The notes: generated from the letters alone by a model not told the origin. A stretch of DNA of 5,174 nucleotides from Calditrichota bacterium (GCA_016934605.1 JAFGSO010000013.1:1-5174), one strand, 5' to 3'; shown: positions 1 to 5,174, counted from the stretch's first letter. Translations and numbers: made by a program.

Positions 1-106
1 GCTTTTTGAATATTTTATTTTATTTAAGTTCCTAAATTTGATAATATATAGCCGGATAAAAAACTTTTAGTCGTACTGATTTTATGTTCAAATGTGGCAG
101 AAATGA
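1..106. other. AT-rich non-coding region upstream of the first glycosyltransferase gene
   Basis: This stretch is very AT-rich and holds no convincing gene. One forward frame is open from position 2 to a TAG at 68-70 and would encode about 22 mostly hydrophobic residues. That could be the tail of an upstream gene, but AT-rich DNA gives such short open frames by chance. An AT-rich block around 40-50 resembles a -10 region, but I cannot pair it with a convincing -35 element, so no promoter is called. The sequence just before the GTG start at 107 contains GGCAG (96-100), a weak ribosome-binding site at best. Confidence 0.5.
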
Positions 107-1192
107 GTGAAAAAGACAATAACAAAAAAAATTGAAATTTTTGGTAAACGAATTCTAAAATCGTTTCTGAAAACATTTTCAAGAAAACGGAACAAGACTG
201 TTCAGGGCGTTGGAGAATTCAATAAAATTCTAGTCTTCCGTCTTGATGAACGCATCGGAAACGGGCTGCTGTTACTTCCCCTGCTCTCAGCAATTCGGCA
301 CAGCCTGCCCGATGCGGAACTGCACCTGGTATTACATCATCCGGTAGCGGAAACTATTAGAAAGTACAGTATCGGTCTGATAGACCGATTCTGGCCGTAT
401 TATCAAAAAAAAATGTTAAGAAACCCGGTATTATTTATAAAGTGGTTCTATGCGCTGCGCGGCGAAAAGTACAATCTGATTTTAAGTAGTCATAATCCTG
501 ATAATTTTTCATTATCACAGGCGATTCTGGGAAAATGGTGTGCTCCCGATATTCTGGCCGGGTTTCGCTGGAAAGACAGCCAGGATTTTTATGATGTTAC
601 CATACCCTCTTCGCCGGAAAAACATTATGCCGAATCTCAGCTGGATCTCTGGCGGTATTTTGCCGGAGATATTCCGGTTAAATGGCATTTTCTTAAGGTT
701 CCTGGAGAAAAGATCGGTTCGCTTTACCAGGATCTGCAACTGGAGAATAAACGTCATGGTCTGCTTTTCTGGCTCGGCGCAACAGGCAGCAAGTATCTTC
801 CCGCATCGCTAATATCATTTCTGTATGACCAGTTAGTCCGGTATTTTGGCCAAAATGTATTGCTGGCGTTGGGACCTTCAGATCGATTTTTGATCAATTC
901 TCTGCCTTCAGAAATGAAGAAAAACCTGATTGTATGGAATCGGCCGCTTTGTGAAACGGCAGTGCTCTTTGCCGGTCAGAAGGTTTTTATTTCCGCCGAT
1001 ACCGGACCGGCTCATCTGGCAGCTGCCCTGGGACTTCCGATGCTTACCTTTTTTATCAATAGCAGCAATGCACAATATGGTTATCATGATGGAATTTCGC
1101 GGTTCAGCATTGAATATCAGGACATGTCAGGAAGTCATGATGAAATTATTCATTATTTAAAAAGGCTGAAAAAATTTGCCGATGAATATTAA
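107..1192 (+). CDS. Glycosyltransferase family 9 (heptosyltransferase-like) protein with variant N-terminal motif
   Basis: A 361-residue protein of the GT9 / ADP-heptose:LPS heptosyltransferase type, which moves a sugar from a nucleotide donor to a lipid-linked or surface glycan at the cytoplasmic face of the inner membrane. The N-terminal Rossmann half begins near residue 40 (KILVFRLDERIGNGLLLLP). The C-terminal donor-binding half carries the family signature around 296-311 (SADTGPAHLAAALG), with Asp298 in the position of the conserved acidic residue. Where most members read IGD, this one reads IGN (Asn52), so the residue proposed as catalytic base in E. coli WaaC is replaced. The first 30 residues are very basic (about 12 Lys/Arg) and could form an amphipathic helix that holds the enzyme to the membrane. 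The start is GTG: an in-frame TGA lies directly before it (104-106) and the next in-frame ATG is near residue 103, inside the fold. The end overlaps the next GT9 gene. Donor and acceptor are unknown. Confidence 0.86.
   Translation: MKKTITKKIEIFGKRILKSFLKTFSRKRNKTVQGVGEFNKILVFRLDERIGNGLLLLPLLSAIRHSLPDAELHLVLHHPVAETIRKYSIGLIDRFWPYYQKKMLRNPVLFIKWFYALRGEKYNLILSSHNPDNFSLSQAILGKWCAPDILAGFRWKDSQDFYDVTIPSSPEKHYAESQLDLWRYFAGDIPVKWHFLKVPGEKIGSLYQDLQLENKRHGLLFWLGATGSKYLPASLISFLYDQLVRYFGQNVLLALGPSDRFLINSLPSEMKKNLIVWNRPLCETAVLFAGQKVFISADTGPAHLAAALGLPMLTFFINSSNAQYGYHDGISRFSIEYQDMSGSHDEIIHYLKRLKKFADEY
371..389. repeat. Perfect 8-bp inverted repeat with 3-nt spacer inside the first GT9 gene
   Basis: ATCGGTCT (371-378) and AGACCGAT (382-389) are exact reverse complements separated by GAT. 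The repeat lies in codons for residues 89-95 of the glycosyltransferase. It is not followed by a T-run on either strand, so it is not an intrinsic terminator. It could be a protein-binding palindrome, an mRNA hairpin, or chance. Confidence 0.6.
499..517. repeat. Perfect 7-bp inverted repeat with 5-nt loop inside the first GT9 gene
   Basis: TGATAAT (499-505) and ATTATCA (511-517) are exact reverse complements around the loop TTTTC. Flanking CC and GG could extend the stem past a 2-nt bulge. It is AT-rich, hence weak, and no function can be assigned. Confidence 0.45.
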
Positions 1193-2216
1193 ACCTGATT
1201 CTATCAGGAAAATTTTGGTTATACAATTGCGGGCCATCGGAGACGTGATTCTTACAACTCCGGTTTTCTCTGTCTTGAAAAGAAATTTTCCAACAGCCAA
1301 CATTCATTTTCTCACCGGACAAGGTATGCATGAACTGGTAGAAGGTCTACCAGAAATTGGTGCATTATTTACTCTCCCGGAATCCGGTAATCTGCTGCAG
1401 AATCTTCAATTTTATTTTAATATCCGAAAACAGAATTACGACCTGGTGATCGATTACCAGTGTACGCCCGGAACTGCCTTCATCACCTGGTTAAGTGGGG
1501 CCGCTTTTCGAATTGGCTGGAAAATGGAAAGACGGCAATGGGCTTACAATCTGTATTCTGATGCTAACATTGAAAGAGTGTATGTATCCTATCAGAAATG
1601 CAGAGCCCTCAAACTTATAGGGGTTCATGAAGAAAGCCGGATGCTGCGGGTGAAAATTGCTGAAAATCAATACCCGATTGTGGATAATTTTTTCCGGGAA
1701 CATAATATCTCCCGGGAAAACCTGCTGGTGAACATTACACCGAAGGGAAAAAGACCGGCCCGGCAATGGTTCCCTGAAAAAATCGCTGAACTGGCTGATT
1801 TTCTGATTGATAATTATAATGCAGTGGTATTTTATAACAGAGCACCCGGCGAAGAAAAATATGCTTCTGAAGTAGCCGCTCTGAGTAAAAATTTAATTCA
1901 TATACTACCGCTATGGCCTCTATCAACTTTCGCCGCATTTCTGGATTGTATTGATCTCCATATTTCATATGACAACGGGCCTAAGCACCTGGCTATGGCC
2001 GTTGGGACTCCCACAATCAGCCTGTTCGCTACAGATTTTCCCGATCTCTGGAATCCCATGGACAAACCTGATCATCCATTTATTTTGGCTCCCGTCCCCT
2101 GTCGCTTCTGCCGCCTGAAAAAGTGCCCCATTATGATTTGCATGAAAAAGGTGGATGTTTCTGATGTGGTGGCGAAAATCCAAGAAATACCGAAGATTCA
2201 GTCAAAAATATCCTGA
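1182..2216 (+). CDS. Glycosyltransferase family 9 (heptosyltransferase-like) protein with C-terminal cysteine cluster
   Basis: A 344-residue GT9 protein, close to the usual family length. The N-terminal Rossmann half opens with KILVIQLRAIGDVILTTP (about residues 10-27), including the canonical Gly-Asp pair with Asp21 at the proposed catalytic-base position. The C-terminal signature is at about 262-282 (SYDNGPKHLAMAVGTP, then TISLF), followed by FPDLWNP, matching the donor-binding region of heptosyltransferases. Near the C-terminus four cysteines (307, 310, 315, 320) are spaced C-x2-C-x4-C-x4-C, a pattern I recall in many non-enterobacterial GT9 proteins. I chose the ATG at 1182; a TTG two codons upstream (1176) is in frame but less likely. 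The ATG start overlaps the previous gene by 11 bp, so the two are probably co-transcribed and translationally coupled. No strong Shine-Dalgarno is visible; AAGGCTG (1162-1168) is too far upstream to be convincing. The likely role is a sequential sugar transfer with its neighbour in lipopolysaccharide-type synthesis; the exact substrate is unknown. Confidence 0.93.
   Translation: MNIKPDSIRKILVIQLRAIGDVILTTPVFSVLKRNFPTANIHFLTGQGMHELVEGLPEIGALFTLPESGNLLQNLQFYFNIRKQNYDLVIDYQCTPGTAFITWLSGAAFRIGWKMERRQWAYNLYSDANIERVYVSYQKCRALKLIGVHEESRMLRVKIAENQYPIVDNFFREHNISRENLLVNITPKGKRPARQWFPEKIAELADFLIDNYNAVVFYNRAPGEEKYASEVAALSKNLIHILPLWPLSTFAAFLDCIDLHISYDNGPKHLAMAVGTPTISLFATDFPDLWNPMDKPDHPFILAPVPCRFCRLKKCPIMICMKKVDVSDVVAKIQEIPKIQSKIS
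1335..1353. repeat. Perfect 8-bp inverted repeat with 3-nt spacer inside the second GT9 gene
   Basis: CTGGTAGA (1335-1342) and TCTACCAG (1346-1353) are exact reverse complements around AGG. It encodes residues 52-58 of the second glycosyltransferase. It has the same geometry (8-3-8) as the repeat at 371-389 but a different sequence. No T-run follows, so it is not a terminator. Confidence 0.6.
1689..1720. repeat. 11-bp hairpin (one G-T wobble) inside the second GT9 gene
   Basis: TTTTTCCGGGA (1689-1699) can pair with TCCCGGGAAAA (1710-1720) over 11 positions, with one T-G wobble (1693/1716) and a 10-nt loop. The core CCGGGA/TCCCGG is GC-rich. T residues precede and A residues follow the core, the reverse of an intrinsic terminator, so a terminator role is unlikely on either strand. 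It may slow ribosomes or mean nothing. Confidence 0.5.
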
Positions 2217-2325
2217 TATAATTCCCGGACTTTATTAAAAATTTTCTCTCATGAAATAGAACCTGAAATTCTGTATATTCTTTATTCAGTTTTAAAAATT
2301 TCCGAAGATAACAAATTTTTTAGGT
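2217..2325. other. AT-rich spacer between the second GT9 gene and meaB
   Basis: A 109-bp non-coding gap rich in A and T. It contains TTAAAAATTT twice (2235-2244 and 2292-2301), each with a TTTATT shortly before it. A weak 5-bp stem, CTGAA (2263-2267) with TTCAG (2285-2289), is followed by four T residues, but its 17-nt loop makes it a poor terminator. A transcript boundary and a promoter for meaB could lie here, though no -35/-10 pair is convincing. Confidence 0.4.
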
Positions 2326-3264
2326 ATGAGCGAATTAGATAAAATCATCAGGGGACTGAAATCGGGAAGCGTCCGTATGCTTGGCCGGGCCATCACCCTG
2401 GTGGAAAATGATGATCCAAGATCACAGACGATTTTGGAAAACATTTTTCGGGTAACCAGACCGGGATACCGAATTGGTGTCACCGGACCTCCCGGTGCTG
2501 GAAAAAGTACTCTGGTTTCTCGTCTTGCCCGAAAATTTCGCGAAACAGGAAATAAAATAGGAATAATTGCGGTAGATCCAACCAGCCCTTTCAGTGGAGG
2601 TGCCGTCCTGGGAGATAGAATTCGCATGAATGAACTATCAACCGATCCGGGTATTTTTATCAGGAGTATGGCTACCCGCGGAAGCCTGGGAGGACTTTCC
2701 AGGGCTGCTCAGGATGTTTCTGAATTAATGGCGGCAATGGGGATGGACATAATCATATTCGAGACGGTGGGAGTTGGACAGGGAGAGCTGGATGTGGCAA
2801 GAGCCAGTGACTCCACCGTGGTTGTGCTGGTACCTGAATCCGGTGATAGTATCCAGGCCATGAAGGCTGGATTAATGGAGATTGCAGACATTTTTGTTAT
2901 CAACAAGGCCGATCGGGATGGTGCCGAAAAGATGAAAATAGAACTTGAAATGATGCTGCATTTACGAACACCCCGGGACAATTGGACACCGCCTATTCTT
3001 AAAACCGTCGCCAACGACGGCCAGGGTATTCATGAATTATATGATGTCATTAACCATCATGCCGGACATCTTAAGAGCAGGGGAATACTTGATACCAAAC
3101 GAAGTGAAAGAATGCTGGAAAAGATCAGAACTCTTGTGGCTGAAAATTTACAGGAAAAATTCTGGAATCAAACCCGGGAAGTGTATCTGCAGAAAAAACT
3201 GGATGATTTGATGACTCGTAAAATATCTCCCGTCAGAATAGTGCAAGATCTGGTGGAGATGTAA
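2326..3264 (+). CDS. meaB: MeaB/ArgK-type methylmalonyl-CoA mutase-associated GTPase
   Basis: A 312-residue G3E-family P-loop GTPase, about the normal length for MeaB. In known members it binds adenosylcobalamin-dependent methylmalonyl-CoA mutase in the cytoplasm, gates cofactor loading and protects the enzyme from inactivation, using GTP hydrolysis. Visible motifs in order: N-terminal helices with RAITLVEND (21-29); Walker A GPPGAGKST (54-62); VDPTSPFSGGAVLGDR (83-98), the family's Mg/switch region; RSMATRGSLGGLS (113-125), typical of MeaB; ETVGVGQGE (146-154), the G3 region, with Gly153 where Ser is common; NKAD (193-196), the guanine-specificity motif; and a helical C-terminal dimerisation arm from about 250. 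The ATG start fits the usual N-terminus and an in-frame stop lies at 2293-2295. The AGG at 2322-2324 is too close to act as a good ribosome-binding site. The older name ArgK (arginine/ornithine transport kinase) is a superseded annotation. No mutase or epimerase gene is adjacent, which is unusual but not rare. Confidence 0.95.
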   Translation: MSELDKIIRGLKSGSVRMLGRAITLVENDDPRSQTILENIFRVTRPGYRIGVTGPPGAGKSTLVSRLARKFRETGNKIGIIAVDPTSPFSGGAVLGDRIRMNELSTDPGIFIRSMATRGSLGGLSRAAQDVSELMAAMGMDIIIFETVGVGQGELDVARASDSTVVVLVPESGDSIQAMKAGLMEIADIFVINKADRDGAEKMKIELEMMLHLRTPRDNWTPPILKTVANDGQGIHELYDVINHHAGHLKSRGILDTKRSERMLEKIRTLVAENLQEKFWNQTREVYLQKKLDDLMTRKISPVRIVQDLVEM

Positions 3265-3280
3265 AATAGTTGTGTCAATC

Positions 3281-3304
3281 TGCAAATTTTTGGTAAGATT
3301 TGTA
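3281..3304 (+). terminator. Hairpin 16 nt downstream of meaB, possible transcript 3' end
   Basis: TGCAAATTTT (3281-3290) pairs with AAGATTTGTA (3295-3304) over ten positions, with two G-T wobbles and the loop TGGT. The position just after the meaB stop suits a transcript end or a 3'-protecting stem. The stem is AT-rich and no T-run follows, so it does not meet the usual definition of an intrinsic terminator. Confidence 0.3.
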
Positions 3305-3397
3305 AATCACTCTTCACCTAAAATGTCGGCCTTTAATGCAATCAGCTGTTAATTGCCTAGCTATTCTCCTGAAATCGGGTTCTAAAAATGTATTTTC

Positions 3398-3447
3398 ATG
3401 TACTGTTCCAGGGATTTCCGGTGGTTTTACCATCGTACAGCATACAT
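3398..3447 (+). other. Potential structured RNA element upstream of the histidine kinase gene
   Basis: Three nested helices are possible: ATGTA (3398-3402) with TACAT (3443-3447), CTGT (3403-3406) with ACAG (3437-3440), and CGGTGGT (3419-3425) with ACCATCG (3429-3435), the last with one G-T wobble and a TTT loop. ATACAT (3442-3447) can instead pair with ATGTAT (3388-3393), so two alternative outer helices exist. It matches no riboswitch I recognise, and its presence in a transcript is not shown. Confidence 0.25.
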
Positions 3448-3557
3448 TCTCAGTATCAGCTCAAATTATTTATTATCCATAGATTTATGCTAAAAAATAA
3501 ACAACAAAAACATTAGATTTTGAGGGTTATTTCTTTTATATTTCAATTTGATTGTAC

Positions 3558-3562
3558 AGGGA
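3558..3562 (+). promoter_or_regulatory. Ribosome-binding site that decides the histidine kinase start
   Basis: AGGGA lies 8 nt before the ATG at 3571. It favours that ATG over the in-frame TTG at 3520, and over the ATG at 3601, which is preceded by an A-rich run with no Shine-Dalgarno. Confidence 0.65.
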
Positions 3563-3570
3563 ATATTCAA

Positions 3571-4824
3571 ATGGGGTCGAAGATTTCAAAAAAAAAGCAA
3601 ATGTTTTCGCTTCTGAATTACAAGTTTGCTAATATGTGGGAAGAATCAGTTTCTACTGGAACTGAGAGCCACCCTGAGAAAATTGAAAATTTTTCTTCTA
3701 CCTATCCCTCCCATTTATTAAATAAAGTCTATAATTTTTATAAAAGTATCATTCAAAATCTGAACAGTGGATTAATAGCGATTGATCTTAATGGTGAGAT
3801 TAATTTTGTTAATCAGAGTGGCGTTTCAATGCTTGGTTATGAGCGCGAAGAACTGCTGGGGAAAAATATCAGTGAAGTTTTTGCCGATGATGTAGAATCT
3901 CAGAAAATAAAAAGAGCGATTTTTCTTCCGCAAAAGCGTTTTAACGATCGTGAAGTCAATTTTTATCATAAAGAAGGTACTTTGAAGGTTGTCGGGCTCA
4001 GTTCATCCCAGATTCATGATGAAAATAACAATTTTGATGGAATCATACTTTTGTTTCGGGATCTCACTGAGGTCCGACATCTTAAAATTCAGCTGGAAAG
4101 AATGGAACGTCTGGCCCTGCTCGGTGAATTGTCTGCCGGAATTGCCCATGAAATACGAAATCCTCTGGCCGGTATCCGTGCTGCCGCTCAGTTGCTGGAA
4201 GAAAGCGACGGGAAAGCAGATTTTCAGAAACAGGTGGTTGAACGCATCATCAGGGAAGTGGACAAAGCAAATAAACTGCTCAAGGAATTTTTCAAATTTG
4301 CCAAGCCAGGTAAGCCAAATCTGAAATTTCATGATATTGAGTTGCTGGTGGATGGCGTTCACCTGCTATTGTCACCACAGATGCGTCAAAAAAATATTGA
4401 ATTTATCACCGATTTTGGCGATGATATCCCACAGGTCTATGTGGATGATACCCAGATGGAACAGGTATTTGTGAACTTATTTCTGAATGCAATAGATGCC
4501 ATGAAGAACAGCGGCAAGCTTTCGATAAAAACATATAAGAAAAAAATGAATATACTGACTTCAAAAAAAGAACAGTTTGAGATAGATAATAATCAACTGA
4601 ACTATGTTTTTATTGAGGTAAGTGATTCAGGATGCGGTATTTCCGAGCAGAATATCGATAAAATTTTTAATCCCTTTTTTACGACGAAACCAAGCGGACT
4701 GGGGCTGGGTCTTTCCATCTGCAGTCGTCTGGTCAGTGAGAATGGCGGAAATATTGATATCGATAGTGTCGTCGGGAAGGGAACTACTGTTACCCTTGCC
4801 TTGCCAGCTTTCGTCCACCCTTAA
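3571..4824 (+). CDS. Soluble NtrB-like PAS-domain sensor histidine kinase
   Basis: A 417-residue sensor kinase that should autophosphorylate on histidine and pass the phosphate to the response regulator encoded next. Residues 1-55 are a polar leader with no membrane segment. A PAS sensor domain spans about 58-168 (GLIAIDLNGEINFVN, then LGYEREELLGKNISEVF). The HisKA helix carries the H-box AHEIRNPLAGIRAAAQLLEE with phospho-acceptor His193. The ATP-binding domain shows the N-box NLFLNAIDAM (302-311), G1 DSGCG (352-356), F-box IFNPFFTTK (365-373), G2 GLGLGLSIC (376-384) and G3 GKGT (402-405), so all catalytic boxes are intact. The H-box resembles NtrB (GlnL)-type kinases, which are cytoplasmic and often pair with NtrC-type regulators. 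A lysine-rich stretch (about 320-333) lengthens the link between N-box and G1. The ATG start is supported by AGGGA 8 nt upstream; a TTG 17 codons earlier is less likely. No ligand or cofactor residue in the PAS domain can be identified with confidence. Confidence 0.95.
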   Translation: MGSKISKKKQMFSLLNYKFANMWEESVSTGTESHPEKIENFSSTYPSHLLNKVYNFYKSIIQNLNSGLIAIDLNGEINFVNQSGVSMLGYEREELLGKNISEVFADDVESQKIKRAIFLPQKRFNDREVNFYHKEGTLKVVGLSSSQIHDENNNFDGIILLFRDLTEVRHLKIQLERMERLALLGELSAGIAHEIRNPLAGIRAAAQLLEESDGKADFQKQVVERIIREVDKANKLLKEFFKFAKPGKPNLKFHDIELLVDGVHLLLSPQMRQKNIEFITDFGDDIPQVYVDDTQMEQVFVNLFLNAIDAMKNSGKLSIKTYKKKMNILTSKKEQFEIDNNQLNYVFIEVSDSGCGISEQNIDKIFNPFFTTKPSGLGLGLSICSRLVSENGGNIDIDSVVGKGTTVTLALPAFVHP

Positions 4825-4843
4825 TTCTATATTTTTTTGGTTC

Positions 4844-4847
4844 GGAG
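4844..4847 (+). promoter_or_regulatory. Ribosome-binding site that decides the response regulator start
   Basis: GGAG ends 7 nt before the ATG at 4855. An in-frame ATG at 4849 is only 1 nt from it, too close for initiation, so the later ATG is preferred. Confidence 0.65.
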
Positions 4848-4854
4848 TATGCAG

Positions 4855-5174
4855 ATGAATGATATAAAGAGGCTTCTGATAGTTGATGATGAAGAGGCAT
4901 TAACATTCAGTCTTTATCAGACATTTATTAATGTTCCACTTGAGTGCGAGGTGATTACCGCTTCCAGTGGTGAAGAAGCTCTGTCCCGGCTTGAAGAAAA
5001 ACAATTTGACCTGGTTATTACTGATATCAGTATGCCGGGAATAAATGGGCTTGATCTATTATCTATGATAAAAGCACGAAATTCTGCTTCAAAAGTTATT
5101 GTGATTACTGCATATGGCTCAGATGAAAATCGTGAACAGGCCTATAAACGCGGGGCAGAAAATTATATCGAAAA
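4855..5174 (+). CDS. Response regulator receiver domain protein (3' end cut by the window)
   Basis: The first 106 codons of a response regulator, open to the window edge. The receiver fold is clear: LLIVDDEE (7-14) supplies the acidic pair Asp11/Asp12, LVITDISMPG (53-62) supplies the phospho-acceptor Asp57, Thr85 in VIVITAYG is the conserved switch hydroxyl, and Tyr104 is at the aromatic switch position. The cut codon begins AA, consistent with the expected conserved Lys at 107. It starts 30 bp after the kinase stop with no terminator between, so the two form a cognate pair in one operon. The output domain is beyond the window. An NtrC-type sigma-54 activator is a reasonable guess because the kinase is NtrB-like, but a stand-alone receiver or another output domain is equally compatible with what is seen. 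Confidence 0.95.
   Translation, partial: MNDIKRLLIVDDEEALTFSLYQTFINVPLECEVITASSGEEALSRLEEKQFDLVITDISMPGINGLDLLSMIKARNSASKVIVITAYGSDENREQAYKRGAENYIE

Larger units (their letters stand above)
3265..3570. other. Intergenic region between meaB and the histidine kinase gene
   Basis: About 306 bp without a supported gene. It contains a hairpin just after meaB (3281-3304), an inverted repeat GCAAT/ATTGC (3338-3342 and 3352-3356) around a CAGCTG palindrome, a larger potential fold (3388-3447), and an A-rich tract (about 3492-3510). A 42-codon open frame (3388-3516) is present but looks like chance. I looked for a sigma-54 promoter (GG-N10-GC) because the downstream kinase is NtrB-like and saw none. 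No convincing sigma-70 pair was found either. The promoter of the two-component operon is most likely in this interval. Confidence 0.6.

Noticed and set aside
33..40. TAAATTTG matching the Bacteroidetes -7 element TAnnTTTG
   Set aside because: No TTTG lies at the expected distance upstream (the nearest is 24 nt away rather than about 19), and Shine-Dalgarno use elsewhere argues against a typical Bacteroidetes genome.
2..70. Possible C-terminal tail of an upstream gene (about 22 hydrophobic residues)
   Set aside because: Too short and too AT-rich to tell from chance, and no start or motif is visible.
405..413. Run of nine A residues in the first GT9 gene as a programmed slippage site
   Set aside because: The frame continues normally through it to an intact C-terminal signature, and neither shifted frame yields a meaningful product.
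2263..2293. Stem CTGAA/TTCAG followed by TTTT as a terminator after the GT9 pair
   Set aside because: Only 5 bp, AT-rich, with a 17-nt loop and four T residues; too weak to call.
2292..3014. Antisense open frames opposite meaB (111 and 101 codons)
   Set aside because: They are shadows of a strongly recognisable gene. Their translations show no domain, and low-complexity Ser/Thr/Ile-rich content is typical of reverse-strand frames.
3326..3340. Sigma-54-like promoter (CGGCCTTTAATGCA)
   Set aside because: The GG and GC pairs are 8 nt apart rather than the required 10, and the flanking consensus is poor.
3388..3516. A 42-codon ATG open frame in the gap between meaB and the kinase
   Set aside because: Only a weak GGG precedes it, the peptide has no recognisable domain or transmembrane pattern, and open frames of this length occur by chance. 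Conservation in relatives would be needed to revive it.
3520..3570. TTG start giving the kinase 17 extra residues
   Set aside because: No ribosome-binding site precedes the TTG, whereas the ATG at 3571 has AGGGA at good spacing. The extra residues show no conserved feature.
4003..4362. Overlapping open frames on both strands in the kinase gene (111 and 119 codons)
   Set aside because: They lie wholly within the HisKA-coding region, whose own frame carries clear family motifs, and their translations resemble no known family.

Overview
The window is a single-strand stretch: every supported gene is on the + strand. It looks like ordinary chromosomal DNA of a moderately AT-rich bacterium (GC in the low 40s percent by eye). 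Nothing fixes the taxon. Two heptosyltransferase-type glycosyltransferases suggest a Gram-negative envelope, and meaB suggests B12-dependent methylmalonyl-CoA metabolism. Recognisable Shine-Dalgarno sequences before the last two genes argue mildly against a typical Bacteroidetes genome. A member of the wider FCB group (for example Calditrichota-, Ignavibacteria- or Marinimicrobia-like) would fit, but this is a low-confidence inference.

Layout: positions 1-106 are AT-rich and non-coding as far as can be seen. Positions 107-2216 hold two overlapping family-9 glycosyltransferases (GT9), probably co-translated, that likely add sugars to a surface glycolipid or polysaccharide. The first has Asn where the usual catalytic Asp of the N-terminal motif would be; the second keeps that Asp and carries a four-cysteine cluster near its C-terminus. 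After a 109-bp AT-rich spacer comes meaB (2326-3264), the GTPase that chaperones adenosylcobalamin-dependent methylmalonyl-CoA mutase. No mutase or epimerase gene is visible beside it.

A gap of about 300 bp (3265-3570) follows. It holds a hairpin just after meaB and a second potential fold further in, which could lie in the leader of the next transcript. Positions 3571-5174 hold a two-component pair: a soluble NtrB-like PAS histidine kinase and, 30 bp later, a response regulator cut by the window edge after about 106 residues. These two almost certainly form one signalling unit, but its stimulus and targets cannot be read here.

No mobile element, CRISPR array, tRNA or rRNA was seen, and no clearly novel system. 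The points most worth a second look are the Asn substitution and basic N-terminus of the first glycosyltransferase, the cysteine cluster of the second, the isolated meaB, the inverted repeats inside the glycosyltransferase genes, and the structured gap before the kinase.
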